Part shown: positions 47,035 through 58,189 of the stretch, piece after piece
How positions within the stretch are numbered: the first letter of the stretch is position 1
Layout of the letters: every line of letters begins with the position of its first letter
Assembly (NCBI RefSeq): GCF_002237755.1
Contig: NZ_MWSJ01000022.1
Span: 1 to 64,000, forward strand
Direction: 5' to 3'
Source: Lysinibacillus sp. KCTC 33748
GTDB lineage: Bacteria; Bacillota; Bacilli; Bacillales_A; Planococcaceae
Length of the DNA stretch: 64,000 nt
The notes under the pieces: model-generated
Seen by the model: the letters and a program-made list of their open reading frames with translations, nothing else
What the model was told of the DNA's origin: nothing
Database searches by the model: none
Position numbers and translations under genes: made by a program

Positions 47035-49008
47035 TTAATATTTGAATTGTTGAATCGTCTGTTGAAGATTTTCAGACATTTTAGCAAGAGTAGCGGCTGA
47101 TACTGCGATTTCTTCCATAGAGGCAAGTTGCTCCTCAGTTGCAGCGGAAATATTTTGGGCACTTGCTGTAGTTTCATTCGTTTGTTCAAGCACACTTTCA
47201 ATCCCTATCGTCACTTGATTGGCGTGTTGAGAGATAACTTTAGATGCTTCTGAAATATGTCCTATTTCAGAGGTTACACTTTGTACATTCGTACGAATCT
47301 CTTCAAATGACTTTCCTGCCATGTTTGTTATATCAATCCCCTTAACGACCTCAGCTGAACCAGCAGCCATTGATTCAACTGCTAGATTTGTATCTTCTTG
47401 AATCTGTGAAATAATACCCTTAATTTGCAGCGTGGATTGTGCGGATTGTTCCGCTAGCTTTCGTACCTCTTCAGCTACGACCGCGAAGCCTTTTCCTTGT
47501 TCACCCGCACGTGCGGCTTCAATTGCTGCGTTTAAAGCTAATAGGTTCGTTTGATCAGCAATTTGGGTTATAGCCTCAACAATGTGCTCAATTTCGTGAG
47601 AACGCTTGTCTAATGTTTGCACTGTATTTTCTAGTGCTTGTACAGTATTTTGAATCATGGTCATTTGTTGAACAGCTGTTTGAATAGTTTCATCACCGAT
47701 CATAACAGCGTCCATAGCTTTATTAGACATATCACTTACTGCACCTGCTTTTGCAGAAATTTGCTGAATAGATGATGACATTTCCAGTACAGCACTATTA
47801 CCTTCACTAACAGTCTCTGCCTGCATATCAATCGTCTCAGCAAGTGTTTGAATGGAATCAACAATTTGTGATGTTGCTCGCTTATTCTCTGCAGTACTTG
47901 CAGTCAGCTCCTCTGAAGAATTGGCCAATAAATTTGATTCCTCACCAATATTACCAACTACTTCACGTAACGAAGAAATCATTTTATTAAAAATAGTAGC
48001 TAATTTACCGATTTCATCATTTCTTCTTATGTCGATAAAGTTACGTAAATCGCCTTCTCCTACTTGTTCAGCAACTGTCGATAGTTCTTTTAGTGGACGA
48101 ATGATTGAGGCAATGATCATACCACCAATGATCCCACAAATAATTAAAGCAGTAGCAATGACTGCTATAGTCGATTTTAAAATTGGCGCTGTGACAGCTG
48201 TAACATCCGCTACATCCATAACACCGATAATTTTCCATCCTGTTAGTTTATTAGTAGTGAAAAATACTTGATGCTCCACGCCATCTTCCTGAATTGTAAA
48301 GCTACCTTCTTCTTTTCCTTGCATCTTTTCTATGTATGAATCTTTCAGCTTAGTTCCTACTTCAACATTCGGATCTGCTATCGTAAGATTATTGGCATTC
48401 ACTAATGAGGCATAGCCACTTTTCCCAATCTCTACAGCATCTATGAGCTCTGAAATTTCGCCAAGTTTCAAATCTATGGAAACAACCCCGGATTTGTCAC
48501 GCAATCCTGCCGCTACAGTTAAAGTTAAATCGCCTGAAATATTTGATTTATAGGGGTCCATCACGACGCCTTTACCTGGCGACTCTATAGCCTTTATATA
48601 CCAAGGACGCAAAAATGGATTATAATCAGAAGGCATTTCATGATATGGATTTCGTAAAAAATCATGGCCTTCTAGAGTTAAAGCGACTACTGAAACACTA
48701 TTATGTAAAGCATTGTATTTATCTAATTCCTTTAATGCAGCTGCATCTTCCCAATCCTTATTAAAATAAGCAGCCAAATATTCTGCATCACTTATGATTG
48801 GGGAAATTTCTTTTGTTACTAAAGTATTTATTAAATCGACATTCTCAAGAGATTTATTACTTAATTCGTTATAATATAAATTATCTGATTTCAAATATGA
48901 GAACGTACCAATTGCAATACTCGGAATTAAGAGTGTCATTGTAATAGCCCAGATTAACCGAGCACGCACAGATAAGCTTTTTCTTTTTCGATACTCTTTC
49001 AAAATCAT
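47035..49008 (-). CDS. Transmembrane chemoreceptor with dCache ligand domain, copy 1
   Basis: 657 aa. An N-terminal membrane helix ([22 protein letters not shown]) and a periplasmic-type dCache_1 sensor with the small-molecule binding pattern [23 protein letters not shown] second helix follows ([21 protein letters not shown]), then HAMP and a full MCP signalling domain with [24 protein letters not shown] and the DPY pattern suggest an amino-acid ligand, but this is inferred. Tandem paralogue of the next gene; each has its own ribosome site. Confidence 0.92.
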   Translation of the reverse strand: MILKEYRKRKSLSVRARLIWAITMTLLIPSIAIGTFSYLKSDNLYYNELSNKSLENVDLINTLVTKEISPIISDAEYLAAYFNKDWEDAAALKELDKYNALHNSVSVVALTLEGHDFLRNPYHEMPSDYNPFLRPWYIKAIESPGKGVVMDPYKSNISGDLTLTVAAGLRDKSGVVSIDLKLGEISELIDAVEIGKSGYASLVNANNLTIADPNVEVGTKLKDSYIEKMQGKEEGSFTIQEDGVEHQVFFTTNKLTGWKIIGVMDVADVTAVTAPILKSTIAVIATALIICGIIGGMIIASIIRPLKELSTVAEQVGEGDLRNFIDIRRNDEIGKLATIFNKMISSLREVVGNIGEESNLLANSSEELTASTAENKRATSQIVDSIQTLAETIDMQAETVSEGNSAVLEMSSSIQQISAKAGAVSDMSNKAMDAVMIGDETIQTAVQQMTMIQNTVQALENTVQTLDKRSHEIEHIVEAITQIADQTNLLALNAAIEAARAGEQGKGFAVVAEEVRKLAEQSAQSTLQIKGIISQIQEDTNLAVESMAAGSAEVVKGIDITNMAGKSFEEIRTNVQSVTSEIGHISEASKVISQHANQVTIGIESVLEQTNETTASAQNISAATEEQLASMEEIAVSAATLAKMSENLQQTIQQFKY

Positions 49009-49184
49009 TATCTCCTCTTACTATTTTTTTCTATCCAATTTCTACTATACACATAATAAATACTTAAGATTTATTTTTTGTAATTTCAAAATATTATTAA
49101 AAACGCAAAATATCCAAAAAGTACACAGTGGCTACTTACTCATAAAATATTAATACGTTCGCCTGACGGTCTTCCAACTAAATA

Positions 49185-49207
49185 AGCTGCCTCATTACGA
49201 GACAGCT
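49185..49207 (-). repeat. Hairpin copy shared with the pheT terminator
   Basis: Stem AGCTG.CTC / GAG.CAGCT after the second chemoreceptor gene, identical in sequence to 51700-51722. Here the T-run that follows is weak (TTATTTAG). Confidence 0.75.
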
Positions 49208-49242
49208 CACAAAAAAAATTATTTCTGGATTTTTGTTTAGCC

Positions 49243-51210
49243 TTAATATTTAAACTGTTTAATTGTTTGTTGTAGATTTTCAGACATTTTAGCAAGGGCT
49301 TCGGCCGATGCAGCGATTTCTTCCATAGAAGCAAGCTGTTCCTCTGTTGCGGCAGATATATTTTGTGCATTTGCTGTATTTTCATTTGTTTGCTGAAGCA
49401 CACTTTCAATTCCGATTGCCACTTGATTGGAGTGTTCAGAAATAACTTTTGCTGTCTCTGAAATTTCTCCTATTTCATAGGTTACGCTTTGTACATTATT
49501 ATTAATTTCTTTGAATGACTTTCCTGCCATATTTGTTACTTCAATTCCCTTTACGACTTCAGCTGAGCCAGCAGTCATTGATTCAACTGCTAGTTTTGTA
49601 TCGGTTTGAATATAACCAATGATATCTTTTATTTGCATTGTTGATTGTGCGGATTGCTCTGCAAGCTTTCGTACCTCATCAGCAACAACTGCAAAACCTT
49701 TTCCATGCTCACCAGCACGAGCAGCTTCAATTGCAGCATTTAAAGCTAAAAGATTTGTTTGATCAGCAATTTGCGTAATTGCCTCTACAATACGTCCGAT
49801 TTCATTTGAACGATCGCTTAATGTTTGTACCGTACTTTCCAGTTCCTGAACAGTACTTTGAATCATTTCCATTTGGCCAATTGCTGTTTGAATAGTTTTG
49901 TCTCCTATCATAACAGCTTCCATTGCTTTATTCGACATCTCATTAACAGTATCAGCCTTTACTGCAATTTGTTGAATCGATGAAGACATTTCAAGTACAG
50001 CGTTAGTGCTATCATTAATTGTTTCTGCTTGCACATCAACCGTTTCAGCAAATGTTTGAATGGAATCAACAATTTGTGATGTCGCTCGTTTATTTTCTGA
50101 TGTACTTGCTGTAAGTTCCTCCGATGATGCAGCTAACTGATTTGATTCCTCACCAATGTTACCAACTACACCACGCAAAGATAAGATCATTTTATTGAAT
50201 ATATCCGCCAATTTACCTATCTCATCTTCTCTTTTAATTTCAATTAAATTGCGTAAATCACCGTCTCCTACCTGCTCAGCTACTGTTGACAACTTTTGTA
50301 ATGGCTGAATGATTGATCTTATAATGAAAGTACCAATGATTCCAAACATGATAAGAGCAATAACAATGACTGTCATAGTGTTTGTTAAAATTGGTTTTGT
50401 GACAGTTGCTACATCTGCTAAATCCATAGTACCAACGATTTTCCAACCTGTAAGTTTATTGGTAGTGAAAAATACTTGATACTCTTTTCCATCTTCCTTA
50501 ATGGTAAAACTACCATCTTCTTTTCCTTGCATCTTTTCTATATATGACTTTTTGAGTTCCGATCCTACCTCTAACTGTGGATCAGCAATAATAAGATTAT
50601 TGGCATTTACTAATGTAGCATAGCCATTATCACCAATTTCCACTGATTTCACTAGCTCGGAAATTCCGTCTAAATTTAGACCAATAGAAATAACCCCTGA
50701 ACGATCCTGTAAACCAGCTGATACTGCTAATATTAATTCACCTGTAATCGTTGATTTATATGGATCAATCATAACGTTTTTGCCAGGTGATTCAATAGCC
50801 GTTAAGTACCATGGTCGTGTAAATGGATCATAATCCGTTGAAGATTCAGCTTGTGGTTCACGCATAAATTTATGCCCCTCAATTGCCAAATTGACAACAG
50901 AGACGTTGCTATGTAAAGCATTATATTTTTCCATTTCCTTCAAAGCATCTGCATCTTGCACATTCTTATTAAAAGAAGCAGCTAAATATTCCACATCACT
51001 TTGAATAGGTGATATCTCATTTGAGATGAGTGTATTTAATAAATCTACATTTTCGCGTGAACTTTCACTTAATTCCTTATGATATTGATCAGAAGACTTC
51101 AAATACGAAAACGAACCAATAGCAATGCTGGGAATTAAAAGTGTCAAAGCAAACGCCCATATTAATCGGGCTCGCACAGAAAGGCCTCTTCTTTTTCGAT
51201 GATTTTTCAT
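49243..51210 (-). CDS. Transmembrane chemoreceptor with dCache ligand domain, copy 2
   Basis: 655 aa from ATG 51210 (GGGTGGG upstream); an earlier in-frame ATG has no ribosome site. Same layout as copy 1: membrane helix, dCache with [22 protein letters not shown], second helix, HAMP, and MCP tip [29 protein letters not shown]. Both end in LQQTI(K/Q)QFKY. Identity is high through the signalling domain and lower in the sensor, as expected for a duplicated receptor taking a new ligand. Confidence 0.92.
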   Translation of the reverse strand: MKNHRKRRGLSVRARLIWAFALTLLIPSIAIGSFSYLKSSDQYHKELSESSRENVDLLNTLISNEISPIQSDVEYLAASFNKNVQDADALKEMEKYNALHSNVSVVNLAIEGHKFMREPQAESSTDYDPFTRPWYLTAIESPGKNVMIDPYKSTITGELILAVSAGLQDRSGVISIGLNLDGISELVKSVEIGDNGYATLVNANNLIIADPQLEVGSELKKSYIEKMQGKEDGSFTIKEDGKEYQVFFTTNKLTGWKIVGTMDLADVATVTKPILTNTMTVIVIALIMFGIIGTFIIRSIIQPLQKLSTVAEQVGDGDLRNLIEIKREDEIGKLADIFNKMILSLRGVVGNIGEESNQLAASSEELTASTSENKRATSQIVDSIQTFAETVDVQAETINDSTNAVLEMSSSIQQIAVKADTVNEMSNKAMEAVMIGDKTIQTAIGQMEMIQSTVQELESTVQTLSDRSNEIGRIVEAITQIADQTNLLALNAAIEAARAGEHGKGFAVVADEVRKLAEQSAQSTMQIKDIIGYIQTDTKLAVESMTAGSAEVVKGIEVTNMAGKSFKEINNNVQSVTYEIGEISETAKVISEHSNQVAIGIESVLQQTNENTANAQNISAATEEQLASMEEIAASAEALAKMSENLQQTIKQFKY

Positions 51211-51372
51211 AATAACCCACCCTATAGTAAAATTTTCTATCCAAAACTTACTATACATATAATATGGATCAAAAATTTATTTTTTGTTATTTCTAAATAT
51301 TGATAACCTTTTCTCTCGTGCTTTATTTTTCTAACACTTCCTGCAAAAATCTACTTGTAGCAGTTGTATGAT

Positions 51373-51690
51373 TATCAATTATGCCTCAGCATAATTGCGT
51401 ACGGAATCGGCTTTGTGCTTAGGCCTGCAGATGTTTTTTGTGCGAAAGCGCAGTGATAGCGAAGCAGCAGCAACTGGTTTTGGACTGTGCGAAAGCGAAA
51501 CGGCAACAACAACACCATGCAGGTCATTTAGCCTTAAATCCTCTGAACTCCTCTCCGATTCCGTGACATCCGCTGGGGCTTTGGGCCAACACGATGTTGA
51601 TCACTCAGTCTTTGCCACAGGACGTGGCGTTCTTAGTCTGAGTACAAAAATTTCAGCGGGTGTTTGGACACTAGCTGAAAGAAGTTAAAC
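51373..51690 (+). repeat. Dispersed repeat, family A, copy A4
   Basis: Palindrome CAATTATGCC / GCATAATTG at the left, GCGAAAGCG units, then GATTCCGTGACATCCGC and CCAACACGATGTTG. It ends in TTTCAGC / GCTGAAA arms and AGAAGTTAAAC, next to the pheT terminator. Confidence 0.85.
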
Positions 51691-51727
51691 AAAACAAAAA
51701 GCTGCCTCATTACGAGACAGCTCACAA
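51691..51727 (-). terminator. Terminator after pheT
   Basis: Stem AGCTG.CTC / GAG.CAGCT followed on the minus strand by TTTTTGTTTTG. It lies about 15 bp past the pheT stop and directly abuts repeat A4. Confidence 0.85.
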
Positions 51728-51740
51728 AAAAATAATTAAT

Positions 51741-54158
51741 TTAGCGTACTTCTGTGCCTTCAATTGTTGCAATAGCTTTTAACACTTTATTATGTGCTGC
51801 AACAACCTCTTCATCTGTTAATGTACGTTCTGGATCGAAGTATGTTAGGGAGAATGCGACTGATTTTTTACCAGCTTCCATTTTTTCACCTTCATATACG
51901 TCGAATACACGAACGTCTTTCAATAATTTCACGCCTGCAGAACGAATCGCAGTAATAACCTCACCAGCAGTTGTTGCACGGTTCATGATAAGCGCAATAT
52001 CACGAGACATTGCTGGGAAACGAGGCACTGGTGTATAGGCAAGAGGCGCTTCTTTTGCATTAGCATTTAATAATGTTACGAGATTCATCTCCATTACATA
52101 TGTGTCTTTTACACCCCATGCTTTTTGTTCTGCTGGATGTAATCCACCGATAATACCGACTTGTTCACCATCAAAAAGAATGCTAGCAGTACGTCCTGGG
52201 TGTAACCCATCTACCTCAGCTTTCACAAATGAAATACGGTCCTCTAAACCAAGCTTACCGATAACACCTTCTACAATGCCTTTTAAGACGAAGAAATCTA
52301 CTGCTTTTTTCTCACCCTGCCAAGCATGGTCAAGCCATTTTCCTGTTACTACTGCCGCCACATGCTCTTCCTCATATGGTAGCCCTTCTTCTGTTTGACC
52401 AAGGAATACTGAACCAATTTCATACAATGCCACATTGTCAGCCTTACGAGCAACATTATAAGCAGCCGCTTCAATTAAATGCGGGATAAGACTTTGACGT
52501 AGAGTTGAACGGTCCTCGCTCATTGGCATTAGTAAACGTGTCACTGGCTCAGCTTTCAATGCAAAGCGTTGTGACAATGCCTCTGAAGTTAATGAGTAAG
52601 TTACAGCTTGGTAAAGACCTGCGCCTTCCATATAATTACGAACTACACGACGATTCGCTTGATATGGTGTTAGACGGCCTACTTGGTTTGCTCCCTCTGG
52701 TAAAGTCAGCGGAATTTCATCATAGCCGTATAGACGAGCAATTTCCTCTACTATATCTTCTTCAATTTTAATATCTTGACGACGTGTTGGTGCATCAACG
52801 ATTAGTAAACCATTTGCTGCTTCTACACCAAATTTAAGACGCTCTAAAATAGATAGCATATCTTCTAATGAAATTTTCATACCTAAACGTTCATTAATGA
52901 AATCTGGCGAAACGACAACACGTGCTGGGGATTTATCTAGTTCATCAACGATGCACGTTCCTTCTAACACTTCACCACCAGCTAATTCAGCTAGTAGCGC
53001 TGCAGCACGCTCTGCAGCAGGTAACACACGGTTAGGGTCTACACCCTTTTCAAAGCGAGCAGAAGCATCTGAACGAAGTCCAAGATGACGCGATGTTTGA
53101 CGTACAGATAAGCCGTCGAAGTAAGCAGATTCGATTACAACAGTTGTTGTAGAATCATTTACTTCAGAGTTTGCACCGCCCATTACACCTGCGATAGCTA
53201 CTGGCTCTTTGCCATTTGTAATGACTAAATCTGTAGCTTTTAATGTGCGTTCTTGCTCATCTAAAGTAGTAATTTTTTCGCCCTCTATTGCTTTACGCAC
53301 TACGATTTCACCTGTTGCTAGGCTATCGTAGTCAAAGGCATGAAGCGGTTGACCGTATTCCATTAAAATGTAGTTCGTTACATCGACAACGTTATTATGC
53401 GGGCGTACACCTGCTGCCATTAAGCGATTTTGTAGCCACATAGGTGACTCTGCGATTTTTACGTTTTTCACAACTTTTGCTACATACATTGGGTTTGCTT
53501 GTAAATCTTCCACTCGAAGCTTTAACATGTCTTCAGCTTTTTCAGAAGATGTGTTGTAGGCGATTTCTGGATACTTCACTTCTTCAGATAGAATTGCGCC
53601 AACCTCGTACGCTACACCTAGCATTGACAATGCATCTGAGCGGTTTGGTGTTAGGCCAAGCTCTAATACTGTGTCACGTAGACCTAAAATAGCAAGGGCA
53701 TCTGAACCAACCTCAGCATCGGCAGGCAGCACATAAATCCCTTCAGAATATGCTTTAGGTACAAGTTTACCTTCAATTCCTACCTCTTGTAATGAACAAA
53801 TCATACCGTTTGATTCATGTCCACGAAGTTTTGCTTTTTTTATTTTAATGCCGCCTGGTAAATGTGCGCCTGGACGAGCGACAATTACTTTTTGACCAGC
53901 ATCAACGTTTGGAGCACCACAAATAATTTGTTGTGGCTCAGCTTCACCAACATCCACTTGGCAAATATTTAATTTATCAGCTTCTGGATGTTTCTCTTTT
54001 GATACGACATAGCCGACAACAATTTTATCCATTCCGTTAGCACGGTCAATTACTGCATCTACTTCAATTCCAGAGCGCGTAATTTTTTCAGCTAACTGTT
54101 CAGGCGTTAAATCCTGTGCACTTACATAATCTTTTAACCATTCTAATGATACTAACAT
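51741..54158 (-). CDS. pheT: Phenylalanine-tRNA ligase beta subunit
   Basis: 805 aa. Forms the (alpha-beta)2 enzyme with PheS. An EMAP-like tRNA-binding domain at the N-terminus (VVGYVVSKEKHPEADKLNICQVDVG), B3/B4 editing region (NVVDVTNYILMEYGQPLHAFD), B5 domain, a catalytic-like core, and a C-terminal FDX-ACB anticodon domain (PRFPAMSRDIALIM, SVAFSLTYFDPERTLTDEEV). AAGGAGG precedes the ATG. 12 bp after pheS. Confidence 0.97.
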   Translation of the reverse strand: MLVSLEWLKDYVSAQDLTPEQLAEKITRSGIEVDAVIDRANGMDKIVVGYVVSKEKHPEADKLNICQVDVGEAEPQQIICGAPNVDAGQKVIVARPGAHLPGGIKIKKAKLRGHESNGMICSLQEVGIEGKLVPKAYSEGIYVLPADAEVGSDALAILGLRDTVLELGLTPNRSDALSMLGVAYEVGAILSEEVKYPEIAYNTSSEKAEDMLKLRVEDLQANPMYVAKVVKNVKIAESPMWLQNRLMAAGVRPHNNVVDVTNYILMEYGQPLHAFDYDSLATGEIVVRKAIEGEKITTLDEQERTLKATDLVITNGKEPVAIAGVMGGANSEVNDSTTTVVIESAYFDGLSVRQTSRHLGLRSDASARFEKGVDPNRVLPAAERAAALLAELAGGEVLEGTCIVDELDKSPARVVVSPDFINERLGMKISLEDMLSILERLKFGVEAANGLLIVDAPTRRQDIKIEEDIVEEIARLYGYDEIPLTLPEGANQVGRLTPYQANRRVVRNYMEGAGLYQAVTYSLTSEALSQRFALKAEPVTRLLMPMSEDRSTLRQSLIPHLIEAAAYNVARKADNVALYEIGSVFLGQTEEGLPYEEEHVAAVVTGKWLDHAWQGEKKAVDFFVLKGIVEGVIGKLGLEDRISFVKAEVDGLHPGRTASILFDGEQVGIIGGLHPAEQKAWGVKDTYVMEMNLVTLLNANAKEAPLAYTPVPRFPAMSRDIALIMNRATTAGEVITAIRSAGVKLLKDVRVFDVYEGEKMEAGKKSVAFSLTYFDPERTLTDEEVVAAHNKVLKAIATIEGTEVR

Positions 54159-54170
54159 TATTTATCCTCC

Positions 54171-55208
54171 TTACGCCTCTGTTCGCTCAAATTGTGATAA
54201 GAAACGTGTGTCACTTGTATAGAAATGACGAATATCGTCGACACCATATTTCAACATTGCGATACGTTCAGCACCAATACCGAATGCAAAGCCTGATACT
54301 TTCTTCGGATCATAGCCAGCCATTTCAAGTACATTTGGATGCACCATACCAGCTCCTAAAATTTCAATCCAGCCTGTACCTTTACATACGTTACAGCCAG
54401 AACCACCACATTTGAAGCAAGAAATATCCATTTCAACAGATGGCTCTGTGAACGGGAAGAAGCTTGGGCGAAGTCGAATTTCGCGGTCTGCACCGAACAT
54501 TTTTTTCGCTAATGTATCAAGAGTACCTTTAAGGTCACTCATGCGAATGTTTTCACCAATCACTAATCCTTCAATTTGCATGAATTGGTGAGAGTGTGTA
54601 GCATCATCGTTGTCACGACGGAATACTTTCCCTGGGCAAATAATGCGAATCGATTCACCTTTTTTCTCTTCCATTGTGCGAGCTTGCACAGGAGATGTAT
54701 GCGTACGTAATAATATTTCCTCGGAAATATAAAACGAATCTTGCATATCACGAGCAGGGTGTCCCTTCGGTAAATTCAGCGCCTCGAAGTTATAATAATC
54801 CTTCTCCACTTCCGGACCTTCTGCAATTTCATAGCCCATACCGATAAATAAATCTTCAATTTCTTCAATAACGCGTGTTAAAGGATGACGATTCCCAACT
54901 TTAATTTCACGACCAGGTAAAGTGACATCAATCGACTCACTTGCTAATTTTTCAGCAATTGCCGCTTCCTCTAGTAAAGTAACCTTTTCCTCTAATACAG
55001 CAGTTACATTTTCACGAACTGTATTAACTAAGGCACCCATTTTAGGACGTTCCTCAGCTGATAATTTCCCCATCCCCTTTAATAAATCAGTGATAGGTCC
55101 TTTTTTTCCTAGATACGCTACTCGCACATCATTTAATTCCTTTAAATTTGCTGCCGCTTCAATTTTAGCAAGTGCTTCTTGCTCTAATTGTTTTAATTGC
55201 TCTTCCAT
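54171..55208 (-). CDS. pheS: Phenylalanine-tRNA ligase alpha subunit
   Basis: 345 aa. Catalytic subunit, class II. N-terminal coiled coil that binds tRNA, then motif 2 ([21 protein letters not shown]) and motif 3 ([18 protein letters not shown]), with [24 protein letters not shown] precedes the ATG. Expression is governed by a phenylalanine T-box at 55657-55925, but repeat A5 separates them by about 400 bp. Confidence 0.97.
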   Translation of the reverse strand: MEEQLKQLEQEALAKIEAAANLKELNDVRVAYLGKKGPITDLLKGMGKLSAEERPKMGALVNTVRENVTAVLEEKVTLLEEAAIAEKLASESIDVTLPGREIKVGNRHPLTRVIEEIEDLFIGMGYEIAEGPEVEKDYYNFEALNLPKGHPARDMQDSFYISEEILLRTHTSPVQARTMEEKKGESIRIICPGKVFRRDNDDATHSHQFMQIEGLVIGENIRMSDLKGTLDTLAKKMFGADREIRLRPSFFPFTEPSVEMDISCFKCGGSGCNVCKGTGWIEILGAGMVHPNVLEMAGYDPKKVSGFAFGIGAERIAMLKYGVDDIRHFYTSDTRFLSQFERTEA

Positions 55209-55228
55209 GTAATAAACCCTCCTTGATT

Positions 55229-55640
55229 AAATCAATTTCGCCTTGGCGTAATTGTAGCTGTCGCTTCGCTTTCGCACAGAAAACATTTGTAGCTGTCGCT
55301 ACAGATAAACAATGCGTCCGGATTTTGAATTGTGCCCAGGCCTGCACGAGGGCCGACACGATGTCGATCATTTCGGTAATGCCACAGGACGTGGCGTTTT
55401 AACCGATGCAGGTCAGTTAGCCGTTTTCGCAGGATGCGAAGATTTTTAGGCTAACATCCTTAAATGCATTCCTTTGAAAATCCGTGACACCCGCCGGAGG
55501 CTTTATCTTCATTCAATATTTTTTTGGACACCAACTGAAAAGGAACCACATCCGCATTTATCTCACCACCTTCAAAGGTGGGAGCCTTCTGTAGCTGACG
55601 TTTCACTTTCGCTCAAAAAGATTTGCTGAATGAAGATTAA
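55229..55640 (+). repeat. Dispersed repeat, family A, copy A5, in the pheST leader
   Basis: Variant palindrome CAATTTCGCC / GGCGTAATTG at the left, hairpins CCGACACGATGTCG, GCCACAGGACGTGGC and CGCAGGATGCG, and arms ATCTTCATTCA / TGAATGAAGAT at the right. It fills nearly all the space between the T-box terminator and the pheS ribosome site. Confidence 0.85.
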
Positions 55641-55656
55641 TGCCGATACTTCGATG

Positions 55657-55925
55657 GCACAAAAAAACTCGCCCCTAAAAAAAGGGACGAGGACATATTC
55701 GCGGTACCACCCTAGTTATTGCAAGGCAAACTCCTCACAATCACTTCATTGACATAACGACTAGATTAAAGCCGGCAAACCTTTACAGCATTTCGCTGGT
55801 CCCGGTAGCTGCTCGCGAGATGAATTCAAAACTGCATTGGTACGGCGCTGGCTCTCAATCTCCGGCCTACGCTCCCTGTTGTCCATTCACAATCTTTACT
55901 ACTTCCCGGTCAAAGCATTTAGTAT
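55657..55925 (-). ncRNA. T-box riboswitch, phenylalanine specifier
   Basis: Minus-strand RNA with GGGAAGTAGTAAAG near the 5' end. The specifier loop GAA-TTC-A (codon at 55824-55822) reads Phe. The T-box is AGGGTGGTACCGCGAA and the terminator CTCGTCCCTTTTTTTAGGG..GAG ends in seven T. It controls pheST by sensing uncharged tRNA-Phe. Confidence 0.95.
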
Positions 55926-56039
55926 TCATATATACATTTTACATGTGATTATACAATACTATACCAATTCAAATCAAGAGCCATGTGCCTATTGCATCAA
56001 TAATAATGGTTCTAACGGCAATTTTTAGGCTCATCACTA

Positions 56040-56345
56040 AAAGTTGCAGATGACATTTGTGAAAACACATTCCATATATTAGTTGATTGGAGTGGAGACT
56101 GGGCGACTCATGGGGGATCAGCGATATAGAGGAACGAAGGCTAAAAACATCACGTCCTGTGATAACGCCTTCGTGACCAACATCCTGTTGCTGTCGCTAC
56201 GTTGCACCCATGCTTTCGCGCAAAAGACATCTGTTGGCCCAAGACCCTGCAGCGTAGCGGATGTTTTCTGTGCGAAAGCGAAGCGGCAGCAACAAAGCGC
56301 CCCGTCGGAACGGAAATCAACCACACTTTATGGTGATGACCATCA
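56040..56345 (+). repeat. Dispersed repeat, family B, copy B2
   Basis: Left end ATGACATTTGTGAAAAC...GTTGATTGGAGTGGAGACTG, then AGGCTAAAAACATCACGTCC, GCGAAAGCGAAGCGGCAGC and the right end CGGAACGGAAATCAACC. Inverse of B1 over most of its length. Confidence 0.8.
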
Positions 56346-56399
56346 ATTTTAACAATTTCACCCTATTCTTGCAATTACAGTTGTGATTGCTTTTATTAC

Positions 56400-57164
56400 C
56401 TACTTCACAAATCCATATAAAACGATTCCTGTTGCTACTGCTACATTTAAAGACTCTGCTTGTCCCAAAATTGGAATAATCATATTTTGATCTGTCATTG
56501 AAAGTAGTTGTGGTTGAATGCCACTACCTTCATTCCCCATCATGATAGCGAACGCACCAGTATGTTCAATATCACTATAGACAACTGCATCCTCATCTAA
56601 AGCAGTACCAAATACCGGCACATCATTATCTTGTAGCTGCTCAATCCATTCCTCTAAATCACCACGAAGGACAGGAATATGGAAATGTGATCCTTGTGCA
56701 GAACGAAGCGTTTTAGGGTTATATAGATCAGCACAGCCCTTGCCGAGAATTACTGCATCCAAACCAGCGGCATCAGCAGTACGAATCATCGTCCCAATAT
56801 TTCCTGGATCTTGGACGGCATCAATTAGTAGTACCTTGCGCCATGAAGCCATTACATCATCTTTTAACAAAGGCTGCTTACAAACTGCAAATACACCTTG
56901 AGATGTCTCCGTTTCAGCAAACTCTTTGACAACAGCCGCAGTTACTTCTATTGTCGCTACATTATCAATCGGCCAAAGCATTGGTAAATCTACACCTTCA
57001 CGTACAATTAGCTGCAGCACCTGCTCCTTATTTTTTAATGCTTCCTCCACTAAATGGAATCCCTCTACTATGAATTCTCCAGATCTTTCACGCTCTTTTC
57101 GCGTAGTTGCTAGTTTCTTCCAATATTTCACTAACGCATTTTGCGTAGATTCAATTTTTTTCAT
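56400..57164 (-). CDS. ysgA: TrmH family RNA 2'-O-methyltransferase (YsgA-like)
   Basis: 254 aa. An N-terminal substrate-binding domain (STQNALVKYWKKLATTRKERE) and a SpoU knot domain with RTADAAGLDAVILG (motif 1), MMGNEGSGI (motif 2) and IPILGQAESLNVAVATGIVLY (motif 3). It should methylate a ribose in rRNA or tRNA using SAM; the exact site is unknown. Located upstream of pheST as in B. subtilis. Confidence 0.92.
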   Translation of the reverse strand: MKKIESTQNALVKYWKKLATTRKERERSGEFIVEGFHLVEEALKNKEQVLQLIVREGVDLPMLWPIDNVATIEVTAAVVKEFAETETSQGVFAVCKQPLLKDDVMASWRKVLLIDAVQDPGNIGTMIRTADAAGLDAVILGKGCADLYNPKTLRSAQGSHFHIPVLRGDLEEWIEQLQDNDVPVFGTALDEDAVVYSDIEHTGAFAIMMGNEGSGIQPQLLSMTDQNMIIPILGQAESLNVAVATGIVLYGFVK

Positions 57165-57284
57165 CGTTCCTCGTACCGCCTTTTTCCTATATAATGTTCA
57201 TTATTATACAGTAGAAAACGACAATTACATAGTCATGCAAAAAACAGTTTATTGTTATTTCTCTGTTTACCAATTATCGGAAAA

Positions 57285-57580
57285 AAGCCCCCTATACGGT
57301 ACGGAAATCAACCCCACGCTATGACGATGAGCTATACATGCTAATAAAATTGCCATCATCTGAATTTTGGAATGACATTTTGTTAAAACGTATACCATGT
57401 GAATAAGTTGATTGTAGTAGAGGATGGGCGGCTCATCGGATGCTCCTAGGAAGCTCTGCTCTGTGCGAAAGCGAAGCGGCAGCAACAACAAATGTTTTCT
57501 GTAGCGAAAGCAAAGCGGCAGCTACAAAGCGCCCAGCCGGAACGGAAATCAACCCCACGCTATGGAAATGAGCAAAATTA
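57285..57580 (+). repeat. Dispersed repeat, family B, copy B3 with an extra end fragment
   Basis: The end module GGAAATCAACCCCACGCTATG occurs twice (57301 and 57547 region). Between them lie the left-end module ATGACATTTTGTTAAAAC...GTTGATTG and two GCGAAAGC(G/A)AAGCGGCAGC units. It looks like one copy plus the tail of another. Confidence 0.75.
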
Positions 57581-57663
57581 TTCCCTACTAGATAATGGGG
57601 GAATCCAGTGATATATGTTATAATTTTCAATATTTTAAGAATGCACAGCGGGGATGAAAATAA

Positions 57664-58059
57664 ATGAAAAAAAATGTACATGTAGTAGGTGCCATTATTG
57701 AAAATGAAAAGCATGAAATTTTTTGTGCGTTAAGAAATCCTAATATGGTACTAGCAAATTATTGGGAATTTCCTGGTGGTAAAATCGAAGAGGGAGAATC
57801 GCCTGAGCAAGCTTTAACTCGTGAAATATTAGAGGAATTTAATTGCTCTATACGGGTTGATAAAAAGGTTGAGGATACCATTTATGAATATGAAAAATTT
57901 ATAGTACGCTTAGAAACTTTTAAAGCATCGATTATACAAGGAGAGCCCGTTCTACTTGAACATACTGCCATTAGATGGGTTCCTCGACATGAACTTCTAA
58001 ATCTTAATTTTGCACCTGCTGATATTCCAGCGATAAATAAAATACTTGCAGAAAAGTAA
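57664..58059 (+). CDS. Nudix hydrolase, MutT type
   Basis: 131 aa. The Nudix box is GGKIEEGESPEQALTREILEEF near residues 37-58, intact. The sequence VVGAIIENEKHEIFCALRN and the WEFPGG turn are like 8-oxo-dGTP diphosphatases (MutT/YtkD/NudG group), so nucleotide-pool cleaning is likely. It starts at an ATG behind CGGGGATG and stands alone between repeats B3 and A6. Its terminator follows. Confidence 0.88.
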   Translation: MKKNVHVVGAIIENEKHEIFCALRNPNMVLANYWEFPGGKIEEGESPEQALTREILEEFNCSIRVDKKVEDTIYEYEKFIVRLETFKASIIQGEPVLLEHTAIRWVPRHELLNLNFAPADIPAINKILAEK

Positions 58060-58133
58060 GTAGTGATAAAGTGAATTAATTCAATGGGATTTTCTTCATC
58101 TCCCACTGAGTAGTCATCCTCATCAATCGGGCT

Positions 58134-58180
58134 TAAAAGAGCAGCAATGCTTGTTTAATCTCTGCATACTGCTCTTTTTT
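58134..58180 (+). terminator. Terminator after the Nudix gene
   Basis: Arms AAGAGCAG / CTGCTCTT with an inner ATGC / GCAT pair, followed by TTTTTTG. Directly abuts repeat A6. Confidence 0.82.
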
Positions 58181-58189
58181 GACTTTCAT

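Noticed and set aside
55837..56028. 63-codon plus-strand frame
   Set aside because: It overlaps the T-box RNA on the other strand and has no ribosome site.
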